A stretch of DNA of 44,903 nt. Origin: a virus. The notes beneath the pieces were generated by a model. It made no database searches. It saw nothing but the letters and a program-made list of their open reading frames with translations, and was not told the origin of the DNA. Within the stretch, counting starts at the first letter, position 1; each line of letters begins with the position of its first letter. Both the position numbers and the translations under genes were made by a program. Location of the stretch: positions 1-44,903 of the IMG/VR virus record IMGVR_UViG_3300046459_000406; one strand, given 5' to 3'. Positions 30,295 to 37,894 of this stretch are shown one piece after another.

Positions 30295-31041
30295 ATGGGT
30301 GTTCTTGGCTTCAACACGGCACCGAAAGTGTTCGCCGATTTTCTGCCGTTCGTTAAATATCACGCGCCGGCCGGGCGGATGTTCCGGGTTGATCGGGAGC
30401 AGGTTGGCGGGGCATTCGAAAACAACGAAGTCGACATCACCAACATCTTCAAGGCGCAGTTCGATTTCGAGAACCTCGAGGTGGGCTGGCTGAAGTTTGC
30501 CGCCGGCCAGGCGCCCAGCCTGGTGCTGGTGCCGTTCGGCAGTCTGTTTCCACCGGAGCCGATGCCGCCCAACTCGCACAAAGAGGGCGCGCGGTGGATG
30601 CTCAAATTGTCGAAGGAGTGCGCTGACGGCACCCCGACCATTCGCGAAATTGCCGGCAACGCCAGTTCGATGATGGCGGGTGTTGATGCAGTGATGGCGG
30701 ACTATCTGGCGGAAAAAGACAAGCACGCCGGCCTGCTGCCGGTGGTGACGCTGGTCAAGACCATGCCGGTCAAGACCGGAACTGCCGAGCGCGCCTCGAC
30801 CAACTACCAGCCGGTGTTCCAGATTGTCGACTGGAAACCGCGCGGCGATCTGGTGTTTGTGCCCAAAGCCGGTGCTGTAGCGAACACCGCGCGCAGTACA
30901 GCGCCGGCCGGGAGCGGTGGTGTCCCCAACGCCGCCACCGCTCCCACCACCGGCTCGACGCGGGCTACAGCGCCGGTCGCACCTGTACCGCAAGCACCTG
31001 CTCCCAAGCAGACGGTCGCTGCCGACGATGATTTCGGCTGA
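30295..31041 (+). CDS. SSB-like single-stranded DNA-binding protein
   Basis: 248 aa; GTGGAGA lies 8 bases before the ATG. The body (FLPFVKYHAPAGRMFRVDRE, VDITNIFKAQFDFENLEVGW, TNYQPVFQIVDWKPRGD) matches a family common in alphaproteobacterial phages placed between exonuclease and helicase genes. The C-terminus is a Pro/Ala/Thr-rich flexible linker of about 50 residues ending in the acidic tip DDDFG, the hallmark of SSB proteins that recruit partners. No classical OB motif can be assigned by eye, so the function rests on architecture and context. Confidence 0.7.
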   Translation: MGVLGFNTAPKVFADFLPFVKYHAPAGRMFRVDREQVGGAFENNEVDITNIFKAQFDFENLEVGWLKFAAGQAPSLVLVPFGSLFPPEPMPPNSHKEGARWMLKLSKECADGTPTIREIAGNASSMMAGVDAVMADYLAEKDKHAGLLPVVTLVKTMPVKTGTAERASTNYQPVFQIVDWKPRGDLVFVPKAGAVANTARSTAPAGSGGVPNAATAPTTGSTRATAPVAPVPQAPAPKQTVAADDDFG

Positions 31042-31055
31042 TTACAAGAGTTGGT

Positions 31056-33221
31056 ATGACAGAGAAGCCCGCCGAGCATGTGCATGTGCTGTTTGAACCT
31101 GACGCTGGCGCCATGCGCGAGCATCTCGAGCACCTGTTCGGCGGCTTCCTCGACGGCTTTCATGACGGCCTGATTGAACTGGCCTGGACCGATGTCACAC
31201 CCAATGCCGACGGCCGCTACGCGCTGCGCCACGCCAGCCTGTTCGGCACCGACCAAATCGATGCCCTGATCGCCGAGGCGGTCAAGCTCAACCGGCAGAC
31301 CATGTGCAACGTCTACGTCGGCGCAGGCTTGCGCAAGCCAAAGACCTGGCCCAACGCGCGGGCTTCCGCCGCCGATGTGCTGGCGCTGACTTGTGCCTAT
31401 GCCGATCTCGACGACCAGGGCGTGGCGTCAGTGGCGCGGAAACGCTGGGGCGCCACCGCGCCGACCAAGATCGTCATCACCGGGCGCGAGCCATATCTCC
31501 GCGCCCAGCTGTGGTGGCGGTTGGACGAGCCGATCACCGACCAGAAACAATCCGAAACATTGCTGAAGGGCATTGCCGCCGGCATGGCTGGCGATACCAC
31601 GGTATCGGATCCGCCGCGGGTGATGCGGCTGGCCGGCAGTATTGCCTGGCCGATGAAGCCCGACAGGAAGCGGCCCGAGATCACCTCGATCGCGCACATC
31701 AAGGAAGAAGGCCAGCCGATCTATACCATCGAGCATCTACGCCGCACTTTCCCGTTTGCTGTGGCGCCGATCGAAGGTGTTGTGACACCTGATATCGATG
31801 GCATTCACCACGCCACAACGGTGCTCGGCCTCGAGGGCAAGGTCGACGACGGCCGCGAGCGCTACATGCTTAAAACGGCTAACGCCGTCCTGATCGAGTT
31901 GATTGGCACCACCGGCATAGCGCCGACCGCGCAGGAACTGTTTGATGCCTCATGGGATCAATATCAACGGGGAACCGACTTTACCAAGCCCGGCCGCGGC
32001 GCCGATGAGTATGCCGCCAAGTGTGTCCATACCGTCAAACGCTTTCTTGACGGCAAGATCCGCGGTTGCGAGACGATCAACGTGGTGCAGGCGCTGTATC
32101 GCCAGCGGGCGCAAGCGCGCGGCAACATTCCCCATAATCCCACCGCTGAGTTTGCTGCAGCCGAAACGAAGGCCAAGATCGATTTCGCGTTGTTTGAATT
32201 TCTCGACATTGATCAAATCATGGCAATGCCCAATCCAACTTGGCTGATCGATGAATTGATCAACGAACAGTCGTTGGGGTTTATTTTCGGCCCGCCCGGC
32301 AGTCTAAAGACATTCATTGCGCTGGATGTGGTGCTGTCGATTGCCGCCAAGCGAGTGGAATGGTGGGGGCGGACGATCAATCAGTATGGCGCAGTGATCT
32401 ATCTGTGTCGCGAAGGCACCCGCAGCCTCAAATTCAGGATCAAGGCATGGGAACTGCACCGGCAGACGCCGGTTGACGGCATTCCGTTTTACCTGATCGA
32501 GAAAACCATCAACTTTATGAAGGCCGAAGATATCGGCATCCTGCTGGCGACATTGCAGACCATTGCCACCAAGGCCGACAAGCCGATCGTCGCCGTGGTG
32601 GTGGATACGGTGAGTCGGGTGTTACCAGGGGCCAAGGAGAACTTGCAGGAGGACATGAGCCTGTTTGTCGGCGCCTGCGAGGCGGTGCAACAACGGTTTA
32701 ACTGCGTGGTCATTGGTGTGCACCATACCAATTATGCCGGTGGCTTTCGCGGCTCGACGGTGATCCCCGGCGCTGGCGACTTCCTGGTCAAAACCCAACG
32801 TGAACCCGGCGCCATGACTGGATCGATCACGATACAGAAGGTCAAGGACGGCGAAGATGGCAAGGAACTGCCGTTTCAGGTCGTGAAGGTGCCACTTGGC
32901 GATATTGTCGGCCGGTCGTCATTGGTGGTCGATCTCACCGATCAGCCACCGAAAAAGCAAGGTTCAACCATCTGGCCCGACATGAATGTCTGCCGCCAAA
33001 TCCTGGCAGCCATCGATGAACAGTGGTGGGCCGGCAAGCCATGGTGCTTCGCCAAGAATACGTCACGCGCTGCGGTCACAAACATCGTGAAACGATGGCA
33101 AGTCAAACGCGAGGTGGCAAAGGATATCTTGGATACCTGGAACGCCAACGGCGTCATCGCCGAGCAAGTCTATGACCCCAAAAATCACCTCATCGGATAC
33201 CGAAAATTGATCGACATTTAA
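31056..33221 (+). CDS. Primase-helicase (RepA/AAA_25-type ATPase)
   Basis: 721 aa. The N-terminal 230 residues resemble the archaeo-eukaryotic primase region of phage and plasmid replication proteins (ALTCAYADLDDQGVASVARK, LRAQLWWRLDEPITD, PPRVMRLAGSIAWP). The ATPase domain starts about residue 395: Walker A GFIFGPPGSLKTF (about 411-420), Walker B IVAVVVDTVSR (about 510) and a sensor-like HHTNYAGGFRGSTVIPGAGD. This is the RecA-fold helicase type of RepA. The C-terminal part (WQVKREVAKDILDTWNANGV) could be a winged helix. It would unwind and prime phage DNA; an iteron cluster starts 12 bases after the stop. Confidence 0.85.
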   Translation: MTEKPAEHVHVLFEPDAGAMREHLEHLFGGFLDGFHDGLIELAWTDVTPNADGRYALRHASLFGTDQIDALIAEAVKLNRQTMCNVYVGAGLRKPKTWPNARASAADVLALTCAYADLDDQGVASVARKRWGATAPTKIVITGREPYLRAQLWWRLDEPITDQKQSETLLKGIAAGMAGDTTVSDPPRVMRLAGSIAWPMKPDRKRPEITSIAHIKEEGQPIYTIEHLRRTFPFAVAPIEGVVTPDIDGIHHATTVLGLEGKVDDGRERYMLKTANAVLIELIGTTGIAPTAQELFDASWDQYQRGTDFTKPGRGADEYAAKCVHTVKRFLDGKIRGCETINVVQALYRQRAQARGNIPHNPTAEFAAAETKAKIDFALFEFLDIDQIMAMPNPTWLIDELINEQSLGFIFGPPGSLKTFIALDVVLSIAAKRVEWWGRTINQYGAVIYLCREGTRSLKFRIKAWELHRQTPVDGIPFYLIEKTINFMKAEDIGILLATLQTIATKADKPIVAVVVDTVSRVLPGAKENLQEDMSLFVGACEAVQQRFNCVVIGVHHTNYAGGFRGSTVIPGAGDFLVKTQREPGAMTGSITIQKVKDGEDGKELPFQVVKVPLGDIVGRSSLVVDLTDQPPKKQGSTIWPDMNVCRQILAAIDEQWWAGKPWCFAKNTSRAAVTNIVKRWQVKREVAKDILDTWNANGVIAEQVYDPKNHLIGYRKLIDI

Positions 33222-33233
33222 GACGGCAAAATT

Positions 33234-33363
33234 GGCGAAAGTGAACTTTCGCCACGCGGAAGTAAATCTGTAAGTCATTGATGTTACAAGCGAAAGTGAA
33301 ATGCGAAAGTGGCGAGAGTAACGTGTGTAAGTTATTGAAATCATTGAGGCCAATGGCGAAAGT
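33234..33363. other. Iteron cluster, candidate replication origin
   Basis: Six copies of (G)GCGAAAGT: 33234-33242, 33245-33253 (inverted), 33290-33297, 33303-33310, 33311-33319 (GGCGAGAGT) and 33355-33363. Interleaved is GTAAGTCATTGA (33270-33281) and GTAAGTTATTGA (33327-33338). The stretch is AT-richer than its surroundings and lies just after the primase-helicase gene. Confidence 0.6.
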
Positions 33364-33369
33364 AAACCC

Positions 33370-33413
33370 CCTCTCCCTACGGGAGAGGTTAGCGTTGAGC
33401 GCTAACCTCTCCC
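33370..33413. terminator. Overlapping hairpins after the replication module
   Basis: CCTCTCCC-TAC-GGGAGAGG (33370-33388) competes with a 14-bp perfect stem GGGAGAGGTTAGCG (33381-33394) / CGCTAACCTCTCCC (33400-33413), loop TTGAG. No T-tract follows. It may end transcription with Rho help, protect RNA, or be a cruciform next to the origin. Confidence 0.45.
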
Positions 33414-33444
33414 CGGGAGGGGATCGATCAGAGGGTGGTACACG

Positions 33445-33852
33445 ATGAATTGGACGACCAAAATGTCAGAGGTGGCTCCCGAGATGCTGGCGGGTTATGG
33501 CGTCATGGAACTTCATGTCGCGTATTTTGCTCCAGTCAATTTCCCTGGACGTGGACCAGCAGTCACACTCGGTATTCCAGAATGCGAATTGTTGGTGGTC
33601 CTGCTCCGCTCCGATGGCGAACCATTGGTGTTCCTCAATCGCCCGCAAACTAATTTCAAAATCGAAGACTGGATCAAAAGCGCCTGTAGGCAAGCAATCG
33701 ATCATCACGCCGTGATCAGCTTCAATTGCGATACCCTCGAACAACTGAAACAAGCCGTTGCGCTGGCACAAAACCTGTTGCCGCAATACGAACGGGTCGC
33801 CTTGGAACGAATGAAAAACCCAGAAACTCGATCCAAGATGGGCTTGTCGTAA
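33445..33852 (+). CDS. Hypothetical protein
   Basis: 135 aa; GAGGGTGG precedes the ATG. Mixed alpha/beta sequence (YGVMELHVAYFAPVNFPGRG, CELLVVLLRSDGEPLVFLNR, SFNCDTLEQLKQAVALAQNL) with a charged helical end. It begins the second block of rightward genes after the origin and hairpins, 1 base before the next gene's start. No family recognised. Confidence 0.6.
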   Translation: MNWTTKMSEVAPEMLAGYGVMELHVAYFAPVNFPGRGPAVTLGIPECELLVVLLRSDGEPLVFLNRPQTNFKIEDWIKSACRQAIDHHAVISFNCDTLEQLKQAVALAQNLLPQYERVALERMKNPETRSKMGLS

Positions 33853-33853
33853 T

Positions 33854-34435
33854 ATGCCCAAACGTGACAACAGCCACGGCACCTACATCGCCGCGCAGGC
33901 GTCCATCGATGTCGCCGATCAGGTGGCAATGGAGATGGAACTCAAATGGGGTTGCGGGAGATTGCGCTTGCTGGTGCCCGCGGAACTCACTGAACGGTTC
34001 GATCGCCAGAGATATCTATTCAATCAATCGATCTGGCACGGCGATCTGGAGATGATCCGCCGCGAGGCGACAAGAATGTGCGCGGCCTGGCGTAAGCTCG
34101 ATCAGGCGGCGACCGAGGCTGGCGCCAAACCATTATCGCCCCAAGTCTGGGAACTCACCCTCGCCGATGGTACGGTCGCCGCGATCGTGCCCGACAACGC
34201 CCACGCCCACGCGGTGATCGCCCAAGGTCGCAAGCTCGCGGTCTATACGCTGGACGAGATCGGTCGCATGCTGGACGACTATCGTGCCGTCACGTCAGCC
34301 AAGCTGACGTTCCCAGGCGCCGAGGTCACCGCGGTGCGGCGCCCGATCGGCGATCCGCTCGACGCCATTGTCGATACCCATCCCCATCTCGATGCCCCGA
34401 TGAACGACGAGATGCCCGCATTCGGAGGCGCATGA
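33854..34435 (+). CDS. Conserved hypothetical phage protein
   Basis: 193 aa. The block MELKWGCGRLRLLVPAELTE then FDRQRYLFNQSIWHGDLEMI and RMCAAWRKLDQAATEAG, followed by VWELTLADGTVAAIVPDN and YTLDEIGRMLDDY, is a pattern I associate with a conserved protein of rhizobial phages and prophages. No enzymatic motif is visible. The Trp/Cys-containing WGCGRL motif and helical layout would fit a DNA- or protein-binding role. ATGA overlap with the next gene. Confidence 0.65.
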   Translation: MPKRDNSHGTYIAAQASIDVADQVAMEMELKWGCGRLRLLVPAELTERFDRQRYLFNQSIWHGDLEMIRREATRMCAAWRKLDQAATEAGAKPLSPQVWELTLADGTVAAIVPDNAHAHAVIAQGRKLAVYTLDEIGRMLDDYRAVTSAKLTFPGAEVTAVRRPIGDPLDAIVDTHPHLDAPMNDEMPAFGGA

Positions 34436-34437
34436 TC

Positions 34438-34959
34438 ATGGCCAAGCGCAAGGCAATGGCGCGGCGTGAAGCCTCGGGTAAGATCAGGCGCCCACCAGCA
34501 TTGCCTTCGTCGCTGGAGGTGGTGCGCTTGCGCGATGCAGCGCTCGCCGGAATGCGCGATGCAGTGTGGGGTTCAGCACTCGGTTGGCTGTTCCTGTGCG
34601 GCAAGATCAACGCTTCCGAGTTCGCCGCCGGGCGCAACTGGTTGATGTTGGCAACTGACTACGCCCAAGCCTGCCAAAGCCCGCGGCCACCAGGTTCAGC
34701 CGTGCTCGATGCTATGGGCGGAACATCGCCCGATCCCGATAGCCTCGCAGGCCTCAGAGAGGCGCGCCGCGAAGCGCTGGCGGTCGAGAATTACATGGAG
34801 GCTTTACTGTGCCTCAAACGCTATCCGTCAGCCGTCCTGACTGCGGTGCAATCGTGCTGCGAGCAATCATCGGTGCCCGGTGGATTGATCGAGCTCAAGT
34901 GCCTGAAAATAGGATTGGGCGCGTTGGTCGAGTGTGATCGGTTGGGGAGGCGAAGGTGA
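34438..34959 (+). CDS. Hypothetical helical protein
   Basis: 173 aa from ATG 34438, which has GGAGG at 9 bases; an ATG at 34432 overlapping the previous stop has too short a spacing. The start is basic (MAKRKAMARREASGKIRRPP), followed by helices (VVRLRDAALAGMRDAVWGSA, FAAGRNWLMLATDYAQAC, EALAVENYMEALLCLKRYPS). Contains five Cys. I see this type next to the WGCGRL protein in related phages; a role in packaging (small terminase) or regulation is possible but unproven. Confidence 0.6.
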   Translation: MAKRKAMARREASGKIRRPPALPSSLEVVRLRDAALAGMRDAVWGSALGWLFLCGKINASEFAAGRNWLMLATDYAQACQSPRPPGSAVLDAMGGTSPDPDSLAGLREARREALAVENYMEALLCLKRYPSAVLTAVQSCCEQSSVPGGLIELKCLKIGLGALVECDRLGRRR

Positions 34960-34963
34960 CTAA

Positions 34964-35170
34964 ATGAAATGCGAAATCGTTTGTCAGGCAGTCCTAACTA
35001 ATCCACACGCCGCCGTCAGTGATATGCGCGGCTGCATTCAATGCAACACGCATCAGATGATGGACTTTGCGCCGTATCACTACGAAGGCCAACTCTGCCC
35101 AGTCGGCCGGGTCGAACAGGCCGTCGAAGAGGGACTGGCGAAGATCGCCGCAGCGTTGGAACGAGCTTAG
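34964..35170 (+). CDS. Small hypothetical protein with a CxxC pair
   Basis: 68 aa, 4 bases after the preceding stop. The sequence MKCEIVCQAVLTNPHAAVSD then MRGCIQCNTHQMMDF has C-x2-C and further Cys/His residues that could bind zinc. The C-terminus is a short amphipathic helix (VEQAVEEGLAKIAAALERA). Its stop codon overlaps an operator-like site, and a terminator stands 60 bases further on. Function is unknown. Confidence 0.55.
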   Translation: MKCEIVCQAVLTNPHAAVSDMRGCIQCNTHQMMDFAPYHYEGQLCPVGRVEQAVEEGLAKIAAALERA

Positions 35171-35180
35171 GAGATGTCTC
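35169..35180. promoter_or_regulatory. Operator-like site AGGAGATGTCTC
   Basis: Its complement, GAGACATCTCCT, shares the ten bases GACATCTCCT with the perfect sites at 4279 and 28273 (two mismatches in the outer half-site). It sits upstream of the gene at 35286. Confidence 0.4.
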
Positions 35181-35230
35181 ATTTACATTCGCGCGCAAAT
35201 CAGATTCAATGTCCGATAGGCAGTGTGAAG

Positions 35231-35256
35231 AAATCCGCAGAAATGCGGATTTTTTT
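35231..35256 (+). terminator. Rho-independent terminator
   Basis: ATCCGCA-GAAA-TGCGGAT (35233-35250) followed by six T, with A-T pairs extending the stem. It ends the block that started after the origin, or attenuates transcription from the operator site at 35169. Confidence 0.85.
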
Positions 35257-35285
35257 ATGAGATGTCCTGTGCTAACAATATTGAT

Positions 35286-35654
35286 ATGCCGTGGGCAAAA
35301 GGACAATCAGGTAATCTTCGCGGTCGCGCGATCGAGCGTCCGTTCACAAATATTCTGAACGACGAGATCGCGCGCGCTGGTGATGATTACGAAGCGCTGC
35401 GCAAGATCGCGCGCAATCTGATCAAGCAGGCGCAACGCAACACATTGCAGGCATTGCCGGCGATTACAGCGATCGCCGATCGATTGGATGGCAAACCAAT
35501 GCAGCAAACCACGCTGACGATGGTGAAGCGCGATGCCAGCGATTGGACGAGACAGGAATTGATGGAGTTTCTGCAGAACGCTTCGCACCAGGTTGAGGAG
35601 CGTGAGCGTGAAGCCAAGCTGATCGAAGCGAAGCCCGTTGAGGAAAAGTCCTAG
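35286..35654 (+). CDS. DUF5681-like protein, possibly small terminase-related
   Basis: 122 aa from ATG 35286, which gives the family-like start MPWAKGQSGNLRGRAIERPF; an ATG 8 codons earlier directly follows the terminator. Continues as helices (YEALRKIARNLIKQAQRNTL, AITAIADRLDGKPMQQTT) and an acidic/basic tail. The KGQSGN.(R)GR motif followed by a DGKP element is the DUF5681 pattern, found in proteins next to phage terminases and thought to be DNA-binding. The large terminase here lies 2.6 kb further on, so a small-terminase function is plausible but unproven. Its last codons form an AGGA-N4-TCCT site. Confidence 0.65.
   Translation: MPWAKGQSGNLRGRAIERPFTNILNDEIARAGDDYEALRKIARNLIKQAQRNTLQALPAITAIADRLDGKPMQQTTLTMVKRDASDWTRQELMEFLQNASHQVEEREREAKLIEAKPVEEKS
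35641..35652. promoter_or_regulatory. Operator-like site AGGAAAAGTCCT
   Basis: Perfect AGGA-N4-TCCT at the end of the DUF5681-like gene, upstream of the poorly coding stretch 35655-36128. Because it overlaps codons it may be chance. Confidence 0.4.
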
Positions 35655-35686
35655 TCACCTGTCAACTGGTATGTTACCAGGCGAGA

Positions 35687-35869
35687 ATGGTGAGAAAGTC
35701 CAGCAATATCAACGCACTGCGCTTGACGGTGTTGGATTTGGCAACCTGCTGGCAACGAATCAACCTCGCGATGCAGTCGGCAGCGTCAGGCGGCGCTGTC
35801 ACCTCGGCGCGCGGTGGGCTCACAGCTTGGTTGCTGCACCGCGCGCCTTGGGTGCGCGCGCGTCATTGA
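35687..35869 (+). CDS. Doubtful small ORF
   Basis: 60 aa (MVRKSSNINALRLTVLDLAT ... VTSARGGLTAWLLHRAP then WVRARH). Codon third positions look reasonable but there is no convincing ribosome site, and a longer frame overlaps it. Kept because otherwise 474 bases (35655-36128) would be without a gene. Confidence 0.25.
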   Translation: MVRKSSNINALRLTVLDLATCWQRINLAMQSAASGGAVTSARGGLTAWLLHRAPWVRARH

Positions 35870-35892
35870 AATTATTTAATAATTTCAATGAC
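35862..35892. repeat. Perfect 31-bp AT-rich palindrome
   Basis: 15-bp arms around a single central T (35877): GTCATTGAAATTATT / AATAATTTCAATGAC. It is preceded by GCGCGC-CTTGGGT-GCGCGC (35841-35859). In the rest of the stretch to 36128 I see only short palindromes (CCCCCGGGGG near 35923, GCCTCA-TT-TGAGGC near 36008) and no gene. Confidence 0.85.
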
Positions 35893-36128
35893 ATGCATGG
35901 TCACCCTCCGGTTTCTTCGACCCCCCGGGGGTATGTCCCCTTTTTTTAGGGAACCCATATCGGCCTGAGATGGGACCCAGAACACCCGCGCTCCTTTCCG
36001 CAAAGGCCTCATTTGAGGCATACTGCGTCGGTGGCGCGTTTTTACCTCAATGGGCTATCTGACAGCCTCGATGTGATTTTAACGCACCAGCGCCAAGCTC
36101 TGTGGCTTTGGCACATGTTGGGTGAGTT

Positions 36129-36947
36129 ATGAACGAGCTTGCACTGACGTTTGAGTTTGAGGGGTACCAGGCCCGCATTATTCTGCGTGATGGTGAACCC
36201 TGGTGGGTGTTGGCTGATGTTTGTGCGGTGCTGGAAATTGCGAACCCGCGCGATGTGGCAGCGCGGCTAGATGATGATGAAAAGGGTGTCGGCAATACCG
36301 ACACCCCTGGCGGTCCGCAGGAAATGCTGATTGTTTCCGAGCCCGGCCTTTACAAAATATTACAGACCAGTCGCAAGCCCGAGGCCAAGCGGTTTGATCG
36401 AAAGGTGCGGCATGAGGTGTTGCCTGAAATCAGGCGAACCGGAATGTACCGGGGCGTGCTGCCGACATTGGACGAGATGAATGCTTTATTTAATCAAAGC
36501 TTGGTGCCGCTCACCCGCGAGTTGGCTGATGTGAAGTTGGTTGTGAGTAATGTACAAAAAAATGTCACGTTTTTAACGAGACGTGTTGATGACATTGTTC
36601 CGCGGCGTGATTTTTCAAAAGAAGCGCGCACGCAATTTCGATGTGTTGCTCAAACTAAATACGACAACGACTGTCCTTGCTGCCGCGAGGTTAAGCTCAA
36701 TGAAACCGAAACTCATTTGGATCATTTTGTTGGGCGCGAACTAAACGGTCCCGAGCACGGATGGATTGTCTGCCGCAGATGCAATTTGCGTTTGCGCGAT
36801 GATGAATTTAAGAACAGCCGCCGCCATCATTTTCAAGTGTTTCAGGATTATCGGCGTCAAATGTTTGCCCAAGGTCACGACAGCAATCGGCGCAAGGGTT
36901 CGCGCACGGTGTTCCAGAAAAAACAAGGCGAGTTGTTTAATAAGTAA
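36129..36947 (+). CDS. Bro-N domain protein fused to an HNH-like zinc domain
   Basis: 272 aa. Residues 1-110 are a Bro-N domain (ALTFEFEGYQARIILRDGEP, PWWVLADVCAVLEIANPRDV, VSEPGLYKILQTSRKPEAKR, FDRKVRHEVLPEIRRTG), the DNA-binding part of many phage antirepressors. A helical linker follows (about 112-160). The C-terminal part has Cys182, Cys184 or 185, Cys215 and Cys218 (CPCCREV; GWIVCRRCN) around HLDHF (Asp198, His199), the layout of an HNH nuclease or a zinc domain. Antirepressors usually end in KilA-C or ANT domains, so this pairing is less usual. G+C is lower than in neighbours. It may antagonise the repressor or cut DNA. Confidence 0.75.
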   Translation: MNELALTFEFEGYQARIILRDGEPWWVLADVCAVLEIANPRDVAARLDDDEKGVGNTDTPGGPQEMLIVSEPGLYKILQTSRKPEAKRFDRKVRHEVLPEIRRTGMYRGVLPTLDEMNALFNQSLVPLTRELADVKLVVSNVQKNVTFLTRRVDDIVPRRDFSKEARTQFRCVAQTKYDNDCPCCREVKLNETETHLDHFVGRELNGPEHGWIVCRRCNLRLRDDEFKNSRRHHFQVFQDYRRQMFAQGHDSNRRKGSRTVFQKKQGELFNK

Positions 36948-36987
36948 ATTCTGAAGGAAAACCCCTCAACCGCCGCGTTATTTTCCT

Positions 36988-36999
36988 AGGAACATTCCT
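36988..36999. promoter_or_regulatory. Operator site AGGAACATTCCT before cargo gene 2
   Basis: Perfect AGGA-N4-TCCT, 75 bases before the ATG at 37074. A TACGAT (-10-like, 37010-37015) follows at a distance that would place the operator between -35 and -10. Confidence 0.6.
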
Positions 37000-37025
37000 A
37001 CGGCCCTGCTACGATTTTACCGCAC

Positions 37026-37046
37026 AACCGCGCGTCCCGCGCGGTT
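37026..37046 (+). promoter_or_regulatory. 5' leader hairpin of cargo gene 2
   Basis: AACCGCGCG-TCC-CGCGCGGTT, a perfect 9-bp stem, lies in the leader 28 bases before the start codon. It is too far from any T-run for a terminator, so an RNA-stability element is the likelier reading. Confidence 0.5.
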
Positions 37047-37073
37047 TGGTGCGACAACCAACGGAGACTGTTC

Positions 37074-37847
37074 ATGAAACGTCTAGTGATAGCGGCAATT
37101 CTTTGCATTGCCGCAACGTCGGCCAACGCCGACGTTATACTTGGCGGCCAGACTTGGACCGGCGCAGGCAGCGAGACCATCAACTTGGTGACCGGCGCAG
37201 TCGGCAACCAGCCAAACGATGCGCCTTGTCTGATCTGCGGCGCTAACCAGCCGCAACAACCCGCTGGCTTTGGCTACAATGACTTCAGCAGCGGCGGCAA
37301 CATCACTTCGATCACCGCCTTTAGCGATCAGGGCAACGGCGGTCGCAATACGTTGCTCGACAACACGTTCAACAACACTTTGACCGGCGGCTATCAGATC
37401 GGCGACGGCTCGCTGTTCAAAGCATTCTTGCTGGCGCACGGCGACACCAACGCCGATCTCGCCTTCAATATCGGCGTCGATGTCAACGACACCAGTCAGG
37501 CGCAGACATTGAACAGTTTCTTCCTTCTGGATCTGACCACGCACACGGTGCTGGCGTCGTATCTGTGCATCGTTAGCTGCACCGTGCCGTCGCTCCACAA
37601 CGGCACCGGCTTTCCCGACTACACGCTGACCGGGTTCTCGCTCAACGGTGTCAATCCAGGCGACGAGATCATCTTTGCCGCCCACATGACCGGGCTGAAC
37701 GATGGCCCCGACAGCTTCTTCCTTGAGCCTGCTGCCGCCGCTGTCCCCGCTCCGATCGTTGGTGCCGGCTTGCCTGGCTTGCTGGGCGGCTTGTTCGCCC
37801 TGGCCGGTCTGGCTTGGCGGCGGCGATCAAGTTTCAGCATCCGCTGA
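37074..37847 (+). CDS. Exported PEP-CTERM-like cargo protein 2
   Basis: 257 aa; CGGAGA lies 8 bases before the ATG. The signal peptide is clear (MKRLVIAAILCIAATSANAD). The mature part is rich in Asn, Asp, Gly and Thr (FGYNDFSSGGNITSITAFSD, FNIGVDVNDTSQAQTLNSFF) and holds a CLIC and a CIVSC pair. The C-terminus is VPAPIVGAGLPGL, a hydrophobic segment (LGGLFALAGLAW) and RRRSSFSIR. The 13-residue motif is identical to that of the protein at 22774, although the DNA differs and the rest of the proteins are unrelated by eye. An operator and promoter-like site stand upstream, so it is probably an independent cargo transcript. Envelope-anchored function, unknown. Confidence 0.75.
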   Translation: MKRLVIAAILCIAATSANADVILGGQTWTGAGSETINLVTGAVGNQPNDAPCLICGANQPQQPAGFGYNDFSSGGNITSITAFSDQGNGGRNTLLDNTFNNTLTGGYQIGDGSLFKAFLLAHGDTNADLAFNIGVDVNDTSQAQTLNSFFLLDLTTHTVLASYLCIVSCTVPSLHNGTGFPDYTLTGFSLNGVNPGDEIIFAAHMTGLNDGPDSFFLEPAAAAVPAPIVGAGLPGLLGGLFALAGLAWRRRSSFSIR

Positions 37848-37894
37848 AAGTGGCGCCGGCCCAACGCCGGCACGTTTCCTCTTGAAGCGTTCCT

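Noticed and set aside
35173-35358. Possible short gene starting at ATG 35209
   Set aside because: Runs through a strong terminator and into another frame of the DUF5681-like gene; no ribosome site.
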